This document shows, in pieces, positions 25,332 through 36,400 of a DNA stretch of 64,000 nucleotides. Within the stretch, counting starts at the first letter, position 1; the number at the start of each line of letters is the position of its first letter. The position numbers were made by a program, and so were the translations under genes. Source of the DNA: Alphaproteobacteria bacterium (lineage in GTDB: Bacteria; Bacteroidota; Bacteroidia; Chitinophagales; Chitinophagaceae). The notes under the pieces are model-generated. The model worked only from the letters and a program-made list of their open reading frames with translations. It searched no databases and was not told where the DNA came from. The stretch covers positions 1 to 64,000 of the forward strand of contig JASGCT010000001.1 of assembly GCA_030053915.1 (NCBI GenBank), in the 5' to 3' direction.

Positions 25332-26866
25332 CTTTTTTTAATAAATTTCCCGCTAAAATTTGGAATGGCGATTTTATTTTTATAGACTATTTTACCATTC
25401 ACCCAAACAATTTCAATACCATCAGACAAGGCTTTGCTATTGTTAATATTGGCATTATCTTGTACTTCTTGAAGGTTAAAAAGAACCAGGTCGGCAGCAT
25501 AACCATTTTTAATGTAACCCATATTAGGCAAACTAAAATAATCGGCCGTTTGTCCTGTCATTTTTCTAATAGCATTTTCTATACTTAGGATTTTATTTTG
25601 AACAACATACTTATGTAGCACTCGTGTAAAAGCACCATAACCTCTGGGATGTCCTCCTCCATTACCATCACTACAAATAACGGTATGTTGCCATTGTAAA
25701 AAATCTATAATATCTTCTTCGCACATCGATTTTCCAGCAATGGCTTCGATGCTACCTTGGTAAAGTGGGTTATTACGTTCAAATATTTCAGCAGTATCAA
25801 CTAAGTATAATAAGGTTTGGGCTGGGGTTTCGTGACGTAACCGAGCAATGTTACTAATGGTTTTACCTTCGTAATCTAAACGAGGTTCAAATCGAACGAG
25901 GTAAGAGGAATCTGGTTCAAAAAGTCGTTCGGTTGCTAGATCAGCACTTTTTAATGATTTAAATTGTTTATCTGGAAACAACACTCTTAAAGTGGAGTTC
26001 CAATAGGTGTAAGGATAAATGTCGGCAGTAATTTTTAGTCCGGTGTTATTTGCCGAATCAAGGGTTGCAAGTATTTTTTTAGCAGTTCGCCAGTTATTTT
26101 TATCGGCAATTTTGATATGAGAAATTTGAACGGGGACTTGGGTTTGTTTTGCAATGTCAATAATTTCTTTAATGGCATCGAGTTCTTGAATATCTTCGCT
26201 ACGAATATGGCTTATATACAGCCCATTATGAGGTTTTAATAGTTTGGTAAGGGCAATAACTTCAGAAGTTGGGGCATAAAATGCGGCTTCATACTCAAGA
26301 CCTGTCGAAAGTCCTAACGAGCCATTTTTTAAGTCTGTATTAAGCAAATTTTTCATGATTTGAATTTGACTATCGGTAGCCGGTAAATGCAAATTTTGAC
26401 TACCTAAGACAATTTCACGTAAACTGGAGTGTCCTGTAAAGCTGGCAACATTTACTGTAAGTGGTTTTTTTTTGATTAAATGTATCAAAGTATCCATTGG
26501 ATAGCTTGAGCCATCTTGTCCTATTACAATAGTGGTAATACCTTGGTTGGTGGCTGAAACGTTGAGTGGGTTTTGTTTCATAACACCTAAATGGTGGCTA
26601 TGGGCATCAATAAATCCTGGTGCTACATACAATCCTGTAGCATTGATAATAGAATCTTTCGGTTGCGGTTTAAACTGTCCTATTTTGTCGATAATACCAT
26701 TTTGAATGCGTACATTAGCTACGTATTTATTTAAACCGCTACCATCAACAATTGTTACATTTTTGATGTAGTAATTTTGACTTTTACTTATCAGCAGCAG
26801 CAAGATAAAAATGATGCAGATGGCGGGTTTCAAGACAAAGGTATTCAAAATAAAGCGTGGTGTCAT
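25313..26866 (-). CDS. N-acyl-D-amino-acid deacylase family amidohydrolase
   Basis: 517 residues. An N-terminal hydrophobic helix at about 8-28 is probably an uncleaved or cleaved export signal. The amidohydrolase metal site is present: GFIDAHSHH with His89 and His91, later SHIKIADKNNW, and CSDGNGGGHPRGYGAFTRVL near the C-terminus with the metal-binding Asp after CS. The final KNGYAADLVLFNL is the usual return of the chain to the small beta domain. Members hydrolyse N-acyl D-amino acids or related dipeptides with one or two zinc ions. Export suggests scavenging in the periplasm. The exact substrate is not readable. Confidence 0.88.
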   Translation of the reverse strand: MTPRFILNTFVLKPAICIIFILLLLISKSQNYYIKNVTIVDGSGLNKYVANVRIQNGIIDKIGQFKPQPKDSIINATGLYVAPGFIDAHSHHLGVMKQNPLNVSATNQGITTIVIGQDGSSYPMDTLIHLIKKKPLTVNVASFTGHSSLREIVLGSQNLHLPATDSQIQIMKNLLNTDLKNGSLGLSTGLEYEAAFYAPTSEVIALTKLLKPHNGLYISHIRSEDIQELDAIKEIIDIAKQTQVPVQISHIKIADKNNWRTAKKILATLDSANNTGLKITADIYPYTYWNSTLRVLFPDKQFKSLKSADLATERLFEPDSSYLVRFEPRLDYEGKTISNIARLRHETPAQTLLYLVDTAEIFERNNPLYQGSIEAIAGKSMCEEDIIDFLQWQHTVICSDGNGGGHPRGYGAFTRVLHKYVVQNKILSIENAIRKMTGQTADYFSLPNMGYIKNGYAADLVLFNLQEVQDNANINNSKALSDGIEIVWVNGKIVYKNKIAIPNFSGKFIKKSQSNSK

Positions 26867-26935
26867 AGTAACTAAATTATTAATGATAAATGATGTTTTT
26901 TGTATTCATAACTCGTGAATAATTTAAATTACTAT

Positions 26936-29215
26936 TTACATACCAATTTGCAGTAAGAATTTTATTTTCATAATTTTAACTTGCTCCCACGTATAGTTAT
27001 AGTCTTGAAGGTTTTGTAAAGCCAAATGAATGGCTGGGTCTTGAGCAGTTTTAAAATAATTAATTAATTCCTCTTGGTCAATTGGTTCTAACCATTCGTT
27101 AATAATATAATCGATGTTAAGCTTGGTGCCGCTTTGCACAATGGTGTCAATTTCTTCTAAGAGGTCGTTAAGGGGTTGGTTATTAGAATTGGCAATGCTT
27201 TCAATACTAATTTTTTTATCAATGTTTTGTATAATTGAAATTTTGTGGGCAGATTTATGCCCAACTGATTTCATTACAAATTCTTCAAAAACTTGAATGT
27301 TATTGTCTTCAACGTGTTGTTTTATTAATGACACAAAAGGAACGCCATATTTTAAAGCCTTCCCTTTACTTACACCATGGCATTTTTCAAGTTTTTCTAG
27401 AGTGGTAGGATAAAAAGTAGCCATATCATGTAATGCATTGTCTGAAAATAAAATATAAGGAGGTAAATTAAGTTTTTTGGCTTCTTTTTGCCTAAGGGTT
27501 TTTAGAAAATCAAAAAGATGTTCGTCTAAGACAGAATTAAAAGCCTCAGATTTATTACTTGAAGTTACAATGTCATCATCGTCATCATCATCGTCATCTG
27601 TTTTATAAAAATGATTTAAAGTGATTTTAAACGAGTGTGGTTTTTGCAAAAATTTTTCTCCTTCGGGTGTTATTTTTAATAGTCCAAACTCTTCGACATC
27701 TTTTTTTAAAATGTTTTTTAGTAAGCAATTTCTAACAACACTTTGCCAAAAATGTTCATCTTTATTGTTTCCGCTTCCAAAAAGAGGATTTTTTTCGCCT
27801 CGGTACATTTTAACTTGAGGTGTTGCTTTGCCTACAAGAATATTTACAATATAATCGCTTATGAATCGCTCTTGAAGATTTTTGATAAGTTTTAAAAGCA
27901 CCACAACTTCTAGTTTGGCTTCGATTTTTTCTTTAGGATTTAAACAATTATCACAATTGTTACAATTTTCGTTAGTCCAGTCCTCACCAAAATAATGCAA
28001 TAAATATTTTCTACGACACACCGAACTTTCGGCATAACCTACAGCATCATCTATAAGTTGGGCGCCAATTTCGCGTTCATTTAAATTTTTATCACGCATA
28101 AGCCCTTCTAATTTTGAAACATCTTTATACGAATAATACAAAATACAATTACCTTCTAAGCCATCTCTACCCGCTCGCCCTGTTTCTTGGTAGTAATTTT
28201 CGATAGATTTGGGAATATTATAATGGATAACAAACCGAATATCTGGTTTATCAATTCCCATTCCAAAAGCAATTGTAGCAATAATTACATGAACTGTTTC
28301 GTTTAAAAATTCGTCTTGACGTTGGGTTCGTATTTTTTGTTCTAATCCAGCATGATAAGCAACAGCTTTGATGCCATTGGCAACTAAAATCTCTGCCAAT
28401 TCCTCCGTAGTTTTTCTATTTAAGGTATAAATGATACCACTTTTCTTTTTTTTACCTGAAATATATTTTACGATACTTTTAATAGTGGCTTCTTTGTTTG
28501 TTTTGGCTTGAATTTCATAATAAAGATTTGGTCGGTTAAAAGACGATATAAAAATATTAGGATTTTCAAGGTCTAAACTTTTAATAATATCGAGACGAAC
28601 TTTTTGGGTAGCCGTAGCAGTAAGGGCGATAATTGGTATATTGCGGTTTATTTTTTGTAACATTTTACGAATGTTGCCGTACTCGGGTCTAAAATCGTGC
28701 CCCCATTCCGAAATACAATGTGCTTCATCCACGGCTAAAAAAGAGATATTTAAACCATTAAAAAATTCTAAATTCTCTTCTTTAGTAAGGGTTTCTGGTG
28801 CTACATACAAAAGTTTCGTAATGCCTTGTTGCACGTCTGCCTGTGCAATTTTGGTTTGCGTTTTATTTAATGACGAGTTTAAAAAATGGGCGATATTTAC
28901 ATTATCACTATAACCCCTTACTAAATCTACTTGATTTTTCATTAATGCAATAAGTGGCGAAACAATGATGGCGCATCCCTCAAAAATTAAGGCCGGTAGT
29001 TGATAACACAAACTTTTACCGCCACCGGTGGGCATGATAACAAACGTGTTCTTTTTATTCAACAAACTTCTAATAACGTCAATTTGAGTCCCTTTAAAAG
29101 AATTAAACCCAAAAAATTGATTTAATTTTTCTTTAAGGTATGCCTCTGTATATAATATTGAAAGACTGTCTTCTGTTTTGACCGTCTTTTTTTTGGGTGC
29201 TTTTGTTGTAGCCAT
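26936..29215 (-). CDS. recQ: ATP-dependent DNA helicase RecQ
   Basis: 3'-5' helicase for recombination and fork repair. 759 residues. Walker A MPTGGGKSLCYQLPAL (63-68), DEAH box in LAVDEAHCISEWGHDFRPEY, motif III ALTATAT and motif VI QETGRAGRDG are intact. The RecQ zinc site follows (CRRKYLLHYF, CNNCDNC), then a winged helix. A run of nine consecutive Asp with one flanking residue lies near residue 545, encoded by a GAT/GAC microsatellite at about 27570-27600. An HRDC domain follows (LRQKEAKKLNLPPYILFSD) and a further C-terminal helical region. The poly-Asp linker sits between RQC and HRDC and could vary in length by slippage. Confidence 0.95.
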   Translation of the reverse strand: MATTKAPKKKTVKTEDSLSILYTEAYLKEKLNQFFGFNSFKGTQIDVIRSLLNKKNTFVIMPTGGGKSLCYQLPALIFEGCAIIVSPLIALMKNQVDLVRGYSDNVNIAHFLNSSLNKTQTKIAQADVQQGITKLLYVAPETLTKEENLEFFNGLNISFLAVDEAHCISEWGHDFRPEYGNIRKMLQKINRNIPIIALTATATQKVRLDIIKSLDLENPNIFISSFNRPNLYYEIQAKTNKEATIKSIVKYISGKKKKSGIIYTLNRKTTEELAEILVANGIKAVAYHAGLEQKIRTQRQDEFLNETVHVIIATIAFGMGIDKPDIRFVIHYNIPKSIENYYQETGRAGRDGLEGNCILYYSYKDVSKLEGLMRDKNLNEREIGAQLIDDAVGYAESSVCRRKYLLHYFGEDWTNENCNNCDNCLNPKEKIEAKLEVVVLLKLIKNLQERFISDYIVNILVGKATPQVKMYRGEKNPLFGSGNNKDEHFWQSVVRNCLLKNILKKDVEEFGLLKITPEGEKFLQKPHSFKITLNHFYKTDDDDDDDDDIVTSSNKSEAFNSVLDEHLFDFLKTLRQKEAKKLNLPPYILFSDNALHDMATFYPTTLEKLEKCHGVSKGKALKYGVPFVSLIKQHVEDNNIQVFEEFVMKSVGHKSAHKISIIQNIDKKISIESIANSNNQPLNDLLEEIDTIVQSGTKLNIDYIINEWLEPIDQEELINYFKTAQDPAIHLALQNLQDYNYTWEQVKIMKIKFLLQIGM

Positions 29216-29295
29216 AATGTGTTTTCTATCCTCAATATTACGTATAATTTTTCATATAAAGAAGTAAATGTTAATTTTTTTTATTTTTTTGATAT

Positions 29296-30351
29296 TTATT
29301 TCATTTCGATGTTCGGGTCTGCCCCCACCCAAATTGGTTTGGACTTTTTAGAAACAACCTTTCCAATTGGTTTTATAAAATCGTTTAGATGGTGGTCTGT
29401 TAAAAACTTTATAATATGGTGCAAAAATGCCTCGTTGACTCCAAAAATAAGACCACCGTTAGTTTGTGGGTCATATAATAACGAAAAAGCTTTTTGAGCA
29501 TCTACTTGGTCTGATACTTCTACGTGATTATTATAACTACTAAAGTTTCTAAAACAAGCATCGGGTTTGTATAACGTAAGATATGGTAATGCTTCAGATA
29601 AAATTGGAATATTGTCAAAATATAATTCTATGCTTAAATTTGATTGTGCAATCATTTCTGTTAAATGTCCTACAATTCCAAATCCTGTAAGATCCGTCAT
29701 AGCTGTAACATAATCTAAGCTACCTATTGTTTCTCCAATCGCATTTAATGTTGTCAAAACACCAATGGTTTCTTGCATATCATTATATGCAATCTTGTTT
29801 TTTTTTAAAGCTTGTAAAGAGATGCCAGAACCTAAGGGTTTTGTAATAAAGAGATAATCGTTTTCGGTTAAAGTATTATTTCGTTTTAAATGGTTTGATG
29901 AACAAAGCCCCGTAACGGCAAGTCCAAAAAAAAGAGATTTGCTTTCAATGGTATGTCCACCACATATATTGATATGCGCCTCGTTACAAATTTTTTTTGC
30001 ACCAGCTAATATTTCTTGAATATCCTCAACACTGTTTAAACTTGTATCATAGCCCAAAACACTTATTGCCATAATAGGTTTGCCACCCATTGCATAGATA
30101 TCACTCAAAGCATTGGCAGCTGCAATTTGTCCAAAATCAAATAAATTTGGAACAACCGGCGTAAAAAAATCTGTTGTAAAAACTAAATAATTATCATTGC
30201 CTAAATTATAAACTGCACAATCTTCATTATGACCATGGCCTAAAATTAAATGATGATCTAATACTTGGTTTTTCAATGGTAACAATATTTTTTCTAATGT
30301 TGATGCAGGTATTTTACAGCTACATCCTCCAAGTTGTTCTAAATTAAGCAT
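29296..30351 (-). CDS. selD: Selenide, water dikinase
   Basis: Makes selenophosphate from selenide and ATP. 351 residues. The active-site loop GGCSCKIP holds two Cys (codons TGT), so this is the cysteine form with no selenocysteine. GHNEDCAVYNLGNDNYLVFTTDFFTPV, NALSDIYAMGGKP, GGHTIESKSLFFGLAVTG and the C-terminal DPQTNGGLIFGV are family blocks. A TTG at 30366 could extend the frame by five codons, but it overlaps the -7 element at 30364-30371, so the ATG at 30351 is chosen. No selenocysteine machinery or tRNA selenouridine synthase gene lies in the window, so the use of the product (tRNA 2-selenouridine or selenoproteins) is open. Confidence 0.94.
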   Translation of the reverse strand: MLNLEQLGGCSCKIPASTLEKILLPLKNQVLDHHLILGHGHNEDCAVYNLGNDNYLVFTTDFFTPVVPNLFDFGQIAAANALSDIYAMGGKPIMAISVLGYDTSLNSVEDIQEILAGAKKICNEAHINICGGHTIESKSLFFGLAVTGLCSSNHLKRNNTLTENDYLFITKPLGSGISLQALKKNKIAYNDMQETIGVLTTLNAIGETIGSLDYVTAMTDLTGFGIVGHLTEMIAQSNLSIELYFDNIPILSEALPYLTLYKPDACFRNFSSYNNHVEVSDQVDAQKAFSLLYDPQTNGGLIFGVNEAFLHHIIKFLTDHHLNDFIKPIGKVVSKKSKPIWVGADPNIEMK

Positions 30352-30363
30352 ATATTTTTTATG

Positions 30364-30371
30364 CAAAAATA
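30364..30371 (-). promoter_or_regulatory. Promoter -7 element for selD
   Basis: TATTTTTG on the minus strand matches TAnnTTTG and ends 12 bases before the ATG at 30351, implying a leader of only a few bases. Confidence 0.55.
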
Positions 30372-30435
30372 ATACAAAAAATAGAATAAACGCCCAAAAT
30401 GATCGTTTAGATTATTATAATTTTTATACAAAATA

Positions 30436-33400
30436 TTATTGCTTAATTAACTTTAATGTGCCCTGGGTAAATTTACCCTGAACTTTGAGGATATAAACAC
30501 CCGAAGGATAGCTTGAAATATCTAACATAACCTGTCTATAATCATCTATTTCAACATGTTTCGTAAATAAATAGTTTCCTTGTTCAGTAATCAAACTAAG
30601 CAGTACATTTAAATCATCCCCACCAATGTTTAGTGTAACTACGTTTGAGGCTGGGTTAGGATATAAAGACATCTTATTGCTTACTAAAATGGTTTCTTCA
30701 TACACCCCTTCACAATCTTTTTCGGTTTTTACTATAATTTTATTAACCCCCGGAATCAGCGGCAACTTAACAATGTTACTGGTTGTTTTAAACGTGTTCC
30801 CATTTATATTAATAACATAACGAGTGCTTCCAGATAAATGTAACGATACTGTTCTACCGCTTTCTTCAACTTGGCTAAAAGCATTTAATTTATCTGGCTG
30901 TTTCAAAATAATATTAAAAGTTCTACTTTGAAAATCGGTATATCTTTGGCTATCAAAAACCACCACCTCATATATAGTATCGGCATATAAATTGTTTATA
31001 ACAAATTGATTCCCTTTTAAATTAAAAGTATCCATTGAATGGCTGACCGTGTTTCGAATAAATAGTTTATTATAAATTGTGGTATCCGTAAAACGTACTG
31101 TAGCAGCCCCTGTTTGCCCATAACAATTGGGATTGGTTACAATAATACTAATACTATTTAAAGAAATAGATCGTGGCTTAAAAGTAACCCTTAAACTACT
31201 ATCGCCTTGGATATTGGTAAATGTATAAATGCTGTCTGTAAAAGATTGATTTATATTATTAACAATCACACTATCAATTAGATAATTTTTATTTGGTGTA
31301 AATGTACATGAAAAACTAGTACCAAAATTAACCGAAATAAGTCCCGCTGGACTTACAAAACCATTATTACCATAACTTATAAATAATTGAAATGTTTTAA
31401 TTTTAAAGGTTGCATAAATGGTTCGGTTTGAATTAAGATTTGTAAATGTAAATTGACTTGCTTTGGGAACCGAAACACCATCTATAAATAAACTATCTAA
31501 ATCATACCCTTCGTCTGGAATAATTGAATAAACTACATTTTTACCGTAACTTACTACGGATGTACCTCTCGGAGATATACTGCCATGAATTGTTGCTAAT
31601 GCTGTAATAGTAAACGTTTTAAGTTTGTAGGTAACCAATATCGATGAATCACCGCGGACATTATTAAAAGTATAACGATTCACCGAATCTAAACCAACAT
31701 ACTTAGTATTAATAAAGATACTATCTAATTCATAACCAATCTTTGGACTATAGGTTATCACAACGTTTTCGTTAAAGTTAATAGACGTTGGCTCACTAAT
31801 TGTACCATTAAGTACTTTGGTATTTATATTCACTAAATTACTATGTGGTAAAATAAAATCGGAGGTATCTGAAGGCGAAGACACCATCCCCCATGCATTA
31901 ACTGCAAAAACAATAAATTGATATGGGGTGTTATTTGTTAAATTTGAAATGATGATAGGGCTTTCTGAACCAAAGGTTTCACCAGACGTATGAGTTGACA
32001 CAACTACATATTTTACAATAGAACCGCCGTTCCAATCCATTGGAGGTTCAAATCTAACTATAGCTTGTCCATTTCCAGCAATTGCTCCTAATAAAACAGG
32101 GGGTGAACTTGCTACAACACGTTTAAAAAAAACCATGATGCTACTATCGCCTGTAACATTTAAAAAACGGTAGCTAAGGCTATCTAAACCAGCGTTTTGC
32201 CCATTTAAATATTGATAAACTAAACGTCCATTTATAACCATACTATCAATAATAAACGTATCTTGTGCTTTAATAATACAGGTAATGTCATTGCCACTAA
32301 GTACCCTATTTTCGCCACCTTCAAAACCTATGTTTCCGCCTTCGTTATTTTGATAGTTTATAAAATATGAATGCCTTTTAAACACAACTCTAATATTTTG
32401 ATTGCTTACAATATTTTTAAATATATATTGTATTTGTTTCGTAACCACAATACCATTCACAAAAACACTATCTATTACATAACCTACATCTGGCAAAAAT
32501 GAATATTCAATACTAGAATCATAGTAAATGGTAGTATCGCCCTGTGGAATAATTCTACCACCTATGCTTGCACTTACTGTAATAGTAAAAGTTTGATTTT
32601 TAAAAGTTGCTCGAATAGTTTGTTTCGATTTGACGCTTTCAAAAGTATAGCGATTACTTGTTGTGGCAAAACTATCATTCACAAAAACGCTATCTATTAA
32701 ATAACCAACATCAGGGATAAAATTAAAGGAGATACTATTTCCATAATTTACGGTTGTTGTACCACTTGGCGATATACTGCCATGCGGTGATGGTAAAGCT
32801 GTAATTAAAAACGTTTTAAGTTTATAGGTAACCAATATCGATGAATCACCGCTGACATTATTAAAAGTATAACGATTCACCGAATCTAAACCAACATATT
32901 TAGTATTAATAAAGATGCTATCTAATTCATAACCAAGCTTTGGACTATAAGTAATTACAATATCCTCGCTAAAATTTATTGAAGTAGGTTCACTAATTGT
33001 GCCATTAATAACTTTGGTATAGATATTCTCTAAATTACTATGAGGTAAAATAAAATCGGTTGTGTCTGATGCTGGTGAGACCATGCCCCATTGGTTTATT
33101 GCAAAAACAATAAATTGATACCGAACATTATTGATTAAATTTTTAATGATTATTGGGCTTTCTGAACCAAAACTATCACGAGAGGCATTAGTTGCAACAA
33201 CTAAATATTTTACAATTGTTCCGCCATTCCAATCTGTAGGTATATCGAACCTAACAATTGCCTGCTTATCACCTGCAAGAGCACCTAATAAAATAGGCGA
33301 TGAACTTGGTGAAACACGTTTAAAATAAACTATGATACTACTATCGCCTGTAACATTTAAAAAACGGTAGCTAAGGCTATCTAAACCAGCGTTTTGCCCA

Positions 33401-36400
33401 TTTAAATATTGATAAACACGTCCATTTATAACCATACTATCAATAATAAACGTATCTTGGGCTTTAATAATACAGGTAATGTCATTGCCGCTAAATACCT
33501 TATTTACGCCACCTTCAAAACCTATGATTCCACCTTCGGTATTTTGATAATTTATAAAATAAGAATGCCTTTTAAACATAACTCTAATATTTTGGTTGCT
33601 TACAATATTATTAAATATATATTGTATTTGTTTGGTAACCACAACACCATTTATTAAAATAGAATCAATGTCATAACCTAAATTGGGCAGAATACTATAA
33701 GTTATATTACTCCCATAATCTAACAATGTATCGCCCTGCGGGCTAATACTACCGCCAATCCCAGCCCTTGCCGTAATAATAAAAATTTTATTCTTAAATG
33801 TTACCCGAATCGTTTGGTTCACCCTTACACTATCAAAACGATAATTAGTGGCAGTTGTGGCAAAAGTATCATTCACAAAAACACTATCTATTAAATATCC
33901 AATATCAGGCGTAAAAACATAAACAATACTTGAATCGTATTTTATAATTGTATCGCCCTGCGGGCTAATACTACCGCCCATACCAGCCCTTGCCGTAATA
34001 ATAAAAATTTTATTCTTAAATGTTACCCGAATCGTTTGGTTCACCCTTACACTATCAAAACGATAATTAGTGGCAGTTGTGGCAAAAGTATCATTCACAA
34101 AAACACTATCTATTAAATATCCAATATCAGGCGTAAAAACATAAACAATACTTGAATCGTATTTTATAATTGTATCGCCCTGCGGGCTAATACTACCGCC
34201 CATACCAGCACTTGCCGTAATAATAAAAGTTTTATTCTTAAATGTTACCCGAATCGTTTGGTTCGCTCTTACACTATCAAAACGATAATTAGTGGCAGTT
34301 GTGGCAAAACTATCATTCACAAAAACACTATCTATTAAATATCCTATATCAGGGACAATATTATATTGAATATTTGAATCGTATTTTATAATTGTATCGC
34401 CCTGCGGGCTAATACTTCCACCCTCTCCAGCCCTTGCCGTAATAGTAAAGGTTTGATTCTTAAATGTTACCCGAATCATTTGGTTCGCTCTTACACTATC
34501 AAAACGATAATTAGTGGCAGATGTGGCAAAACTATCATTCACAAAAACACTATCTATTAAATATCCTATATCAGGGACAATATTATATTGAATATTTGAA
34601 TCGTATTTTATAATTGTATCGCCCTGCGGGCTAATACTTCCACCCTCTCCAGCCCTTGCCGTAATAGTAAAGGTTTGATTTTTAAAAATTACTCGAATCG
34701 ATGAATCACCACGAATTTTTTTAATCGTGTAACTGTTTACAGAATCTATGCCAATATATCTGTTATTTACAAAAATACTATCTAAAACAAAGCCTTTAAC
34801 AGGAGAATAAGTAATTTGCAAAAGACTATTGCTATCTACAACATTACCCATACTAATAGTACCATTAAAAACAGTGGTTGTTACGTTATATGTAGGAATT
34901 ACTCTAAATTTAATCCGAATAGTTTGCGTAGTATCTATATTTTTAAAAGTATAGCCACTTAAAGAGTCTGAAGTAGCATTACGATTATACATGCCATTAA
35001 TAATAACGGAATCTATCGCATAGCCTAAATTTGTTGAATATGTTATCCGAACAGAATCACCAAATTTCACAAAAAAACTATTTGAAATAATACCGCCACT
35101 ATTGGCATTTGTTTTGATACTAAGTCTGTTCATGGCAAAACTAAAATTTGAAGTAGAACTACTACTCATATTAAATACATAGTTTAAATCGTTAGGGATA
35201 CTTGTTTCGCCATTCGAATTATCGCCCCAACCTATTATTTTAGTAGATTGCGGGATATTAGCCTGATTATTGGTTAAAGCTAAAGCATAATTTACACCAG
35301 CTACAATTTGAATAACACTTTTTAAACCTGCTGGCGGGGCTAATCCTCCATTATCGCCCCAGACCACAACGGTGCTATCACTTTTTAAAGCCAAACAATA
35401 ACCATATCCTGAAGCTATTTGTATAACTTTATTCAAGTTCGGCAGATTATGAAGTTGTCCACTACCATTTTCGCCCCAAACTTCAACCGTGCTATCTGCT
35501 TTCAAAGCCATCCCGTGTTTATAACCATTTGCAACTTGTATCACATTATTTAAATTTGCAGGAATGTGAATTAATTGACTACCAGACGCCCCCCAACCAA
35601 CCACAGTGCCATCTGTTTTTAAAGCTAATGAAGCCAACCTTCCAGATGAAATTTGTACTACATTATTTAAATTAGCTGGAAAATTCAGCTGTCCTAAATT
35701 ATTTTCTCCCCAACCTACTAGCGTCCCATCCGATTTTAAGGCTAAAGAAAAAATAGCCCCAGCCGCAATTTGTACCACATCTTTTAAAGTGGAAGGTACG
35801 TTTGTCTGTCCTTCGCCATTATATCCCCAGCCCACAACTTCACCATTTTTTCTAAGCCCAAGTGAAAAGGCGCTACCACCTACAATTTCAATCAAATTTC
35901 TCAATGTAGCAATATTGCGTTGCCCATTTTTATTCAAACCCCAACTTATATTTTCTATACTATCCGTAGCAAAATTGTAAATTCTTAATAACATCGTATT
36001 CGTTGTAAAACTATTCCCTTTTATAAATTGCATTCTATAAATACCCGCTTTCATATTTTCTGGTAAAACAAAAAAATAATTGGTATCCAAAACTTCAACC
36101 CGCCGCTTATATCTATAAGGCAAAATAATCGTATCTTTAAAATGAATCAGTTTCAATGTAGTAACAAAAGGACTTCTTATAAAAAAGGTATCCCCTGTTT
36201 TCACAATTACTTTACTAATAGATTTTAAATAAACCCTGTTGGTAAAAATAACTTTAATAGAATGGGTGGTATCCACATTATTAAACGTATAACCAACTAA
36301 TGAATCGCGGCTGACATCAGCATTATAAACCCCATTAATATAAACGCTATCTAAAGCATAATTGCTGTCTGCTTTATAGGTTATTCTTACGTTTTCACCA

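Noticed and set aside
29296-30351. Selenocysteine-containing SelD
   Set aside because: Both positions in the GGCSCKIP loop are TGT cysteine codons; no in-frame TGA occurs.
33500-34700. Regular repeats resembling a CRISPR or satellite array
   Set aside because: The 222-base period is a whole number of codons, the frame stays open, and the units encode InlB-like repeats. The 102-bp TPR repeats at 3145-3750 fail for the same reason.
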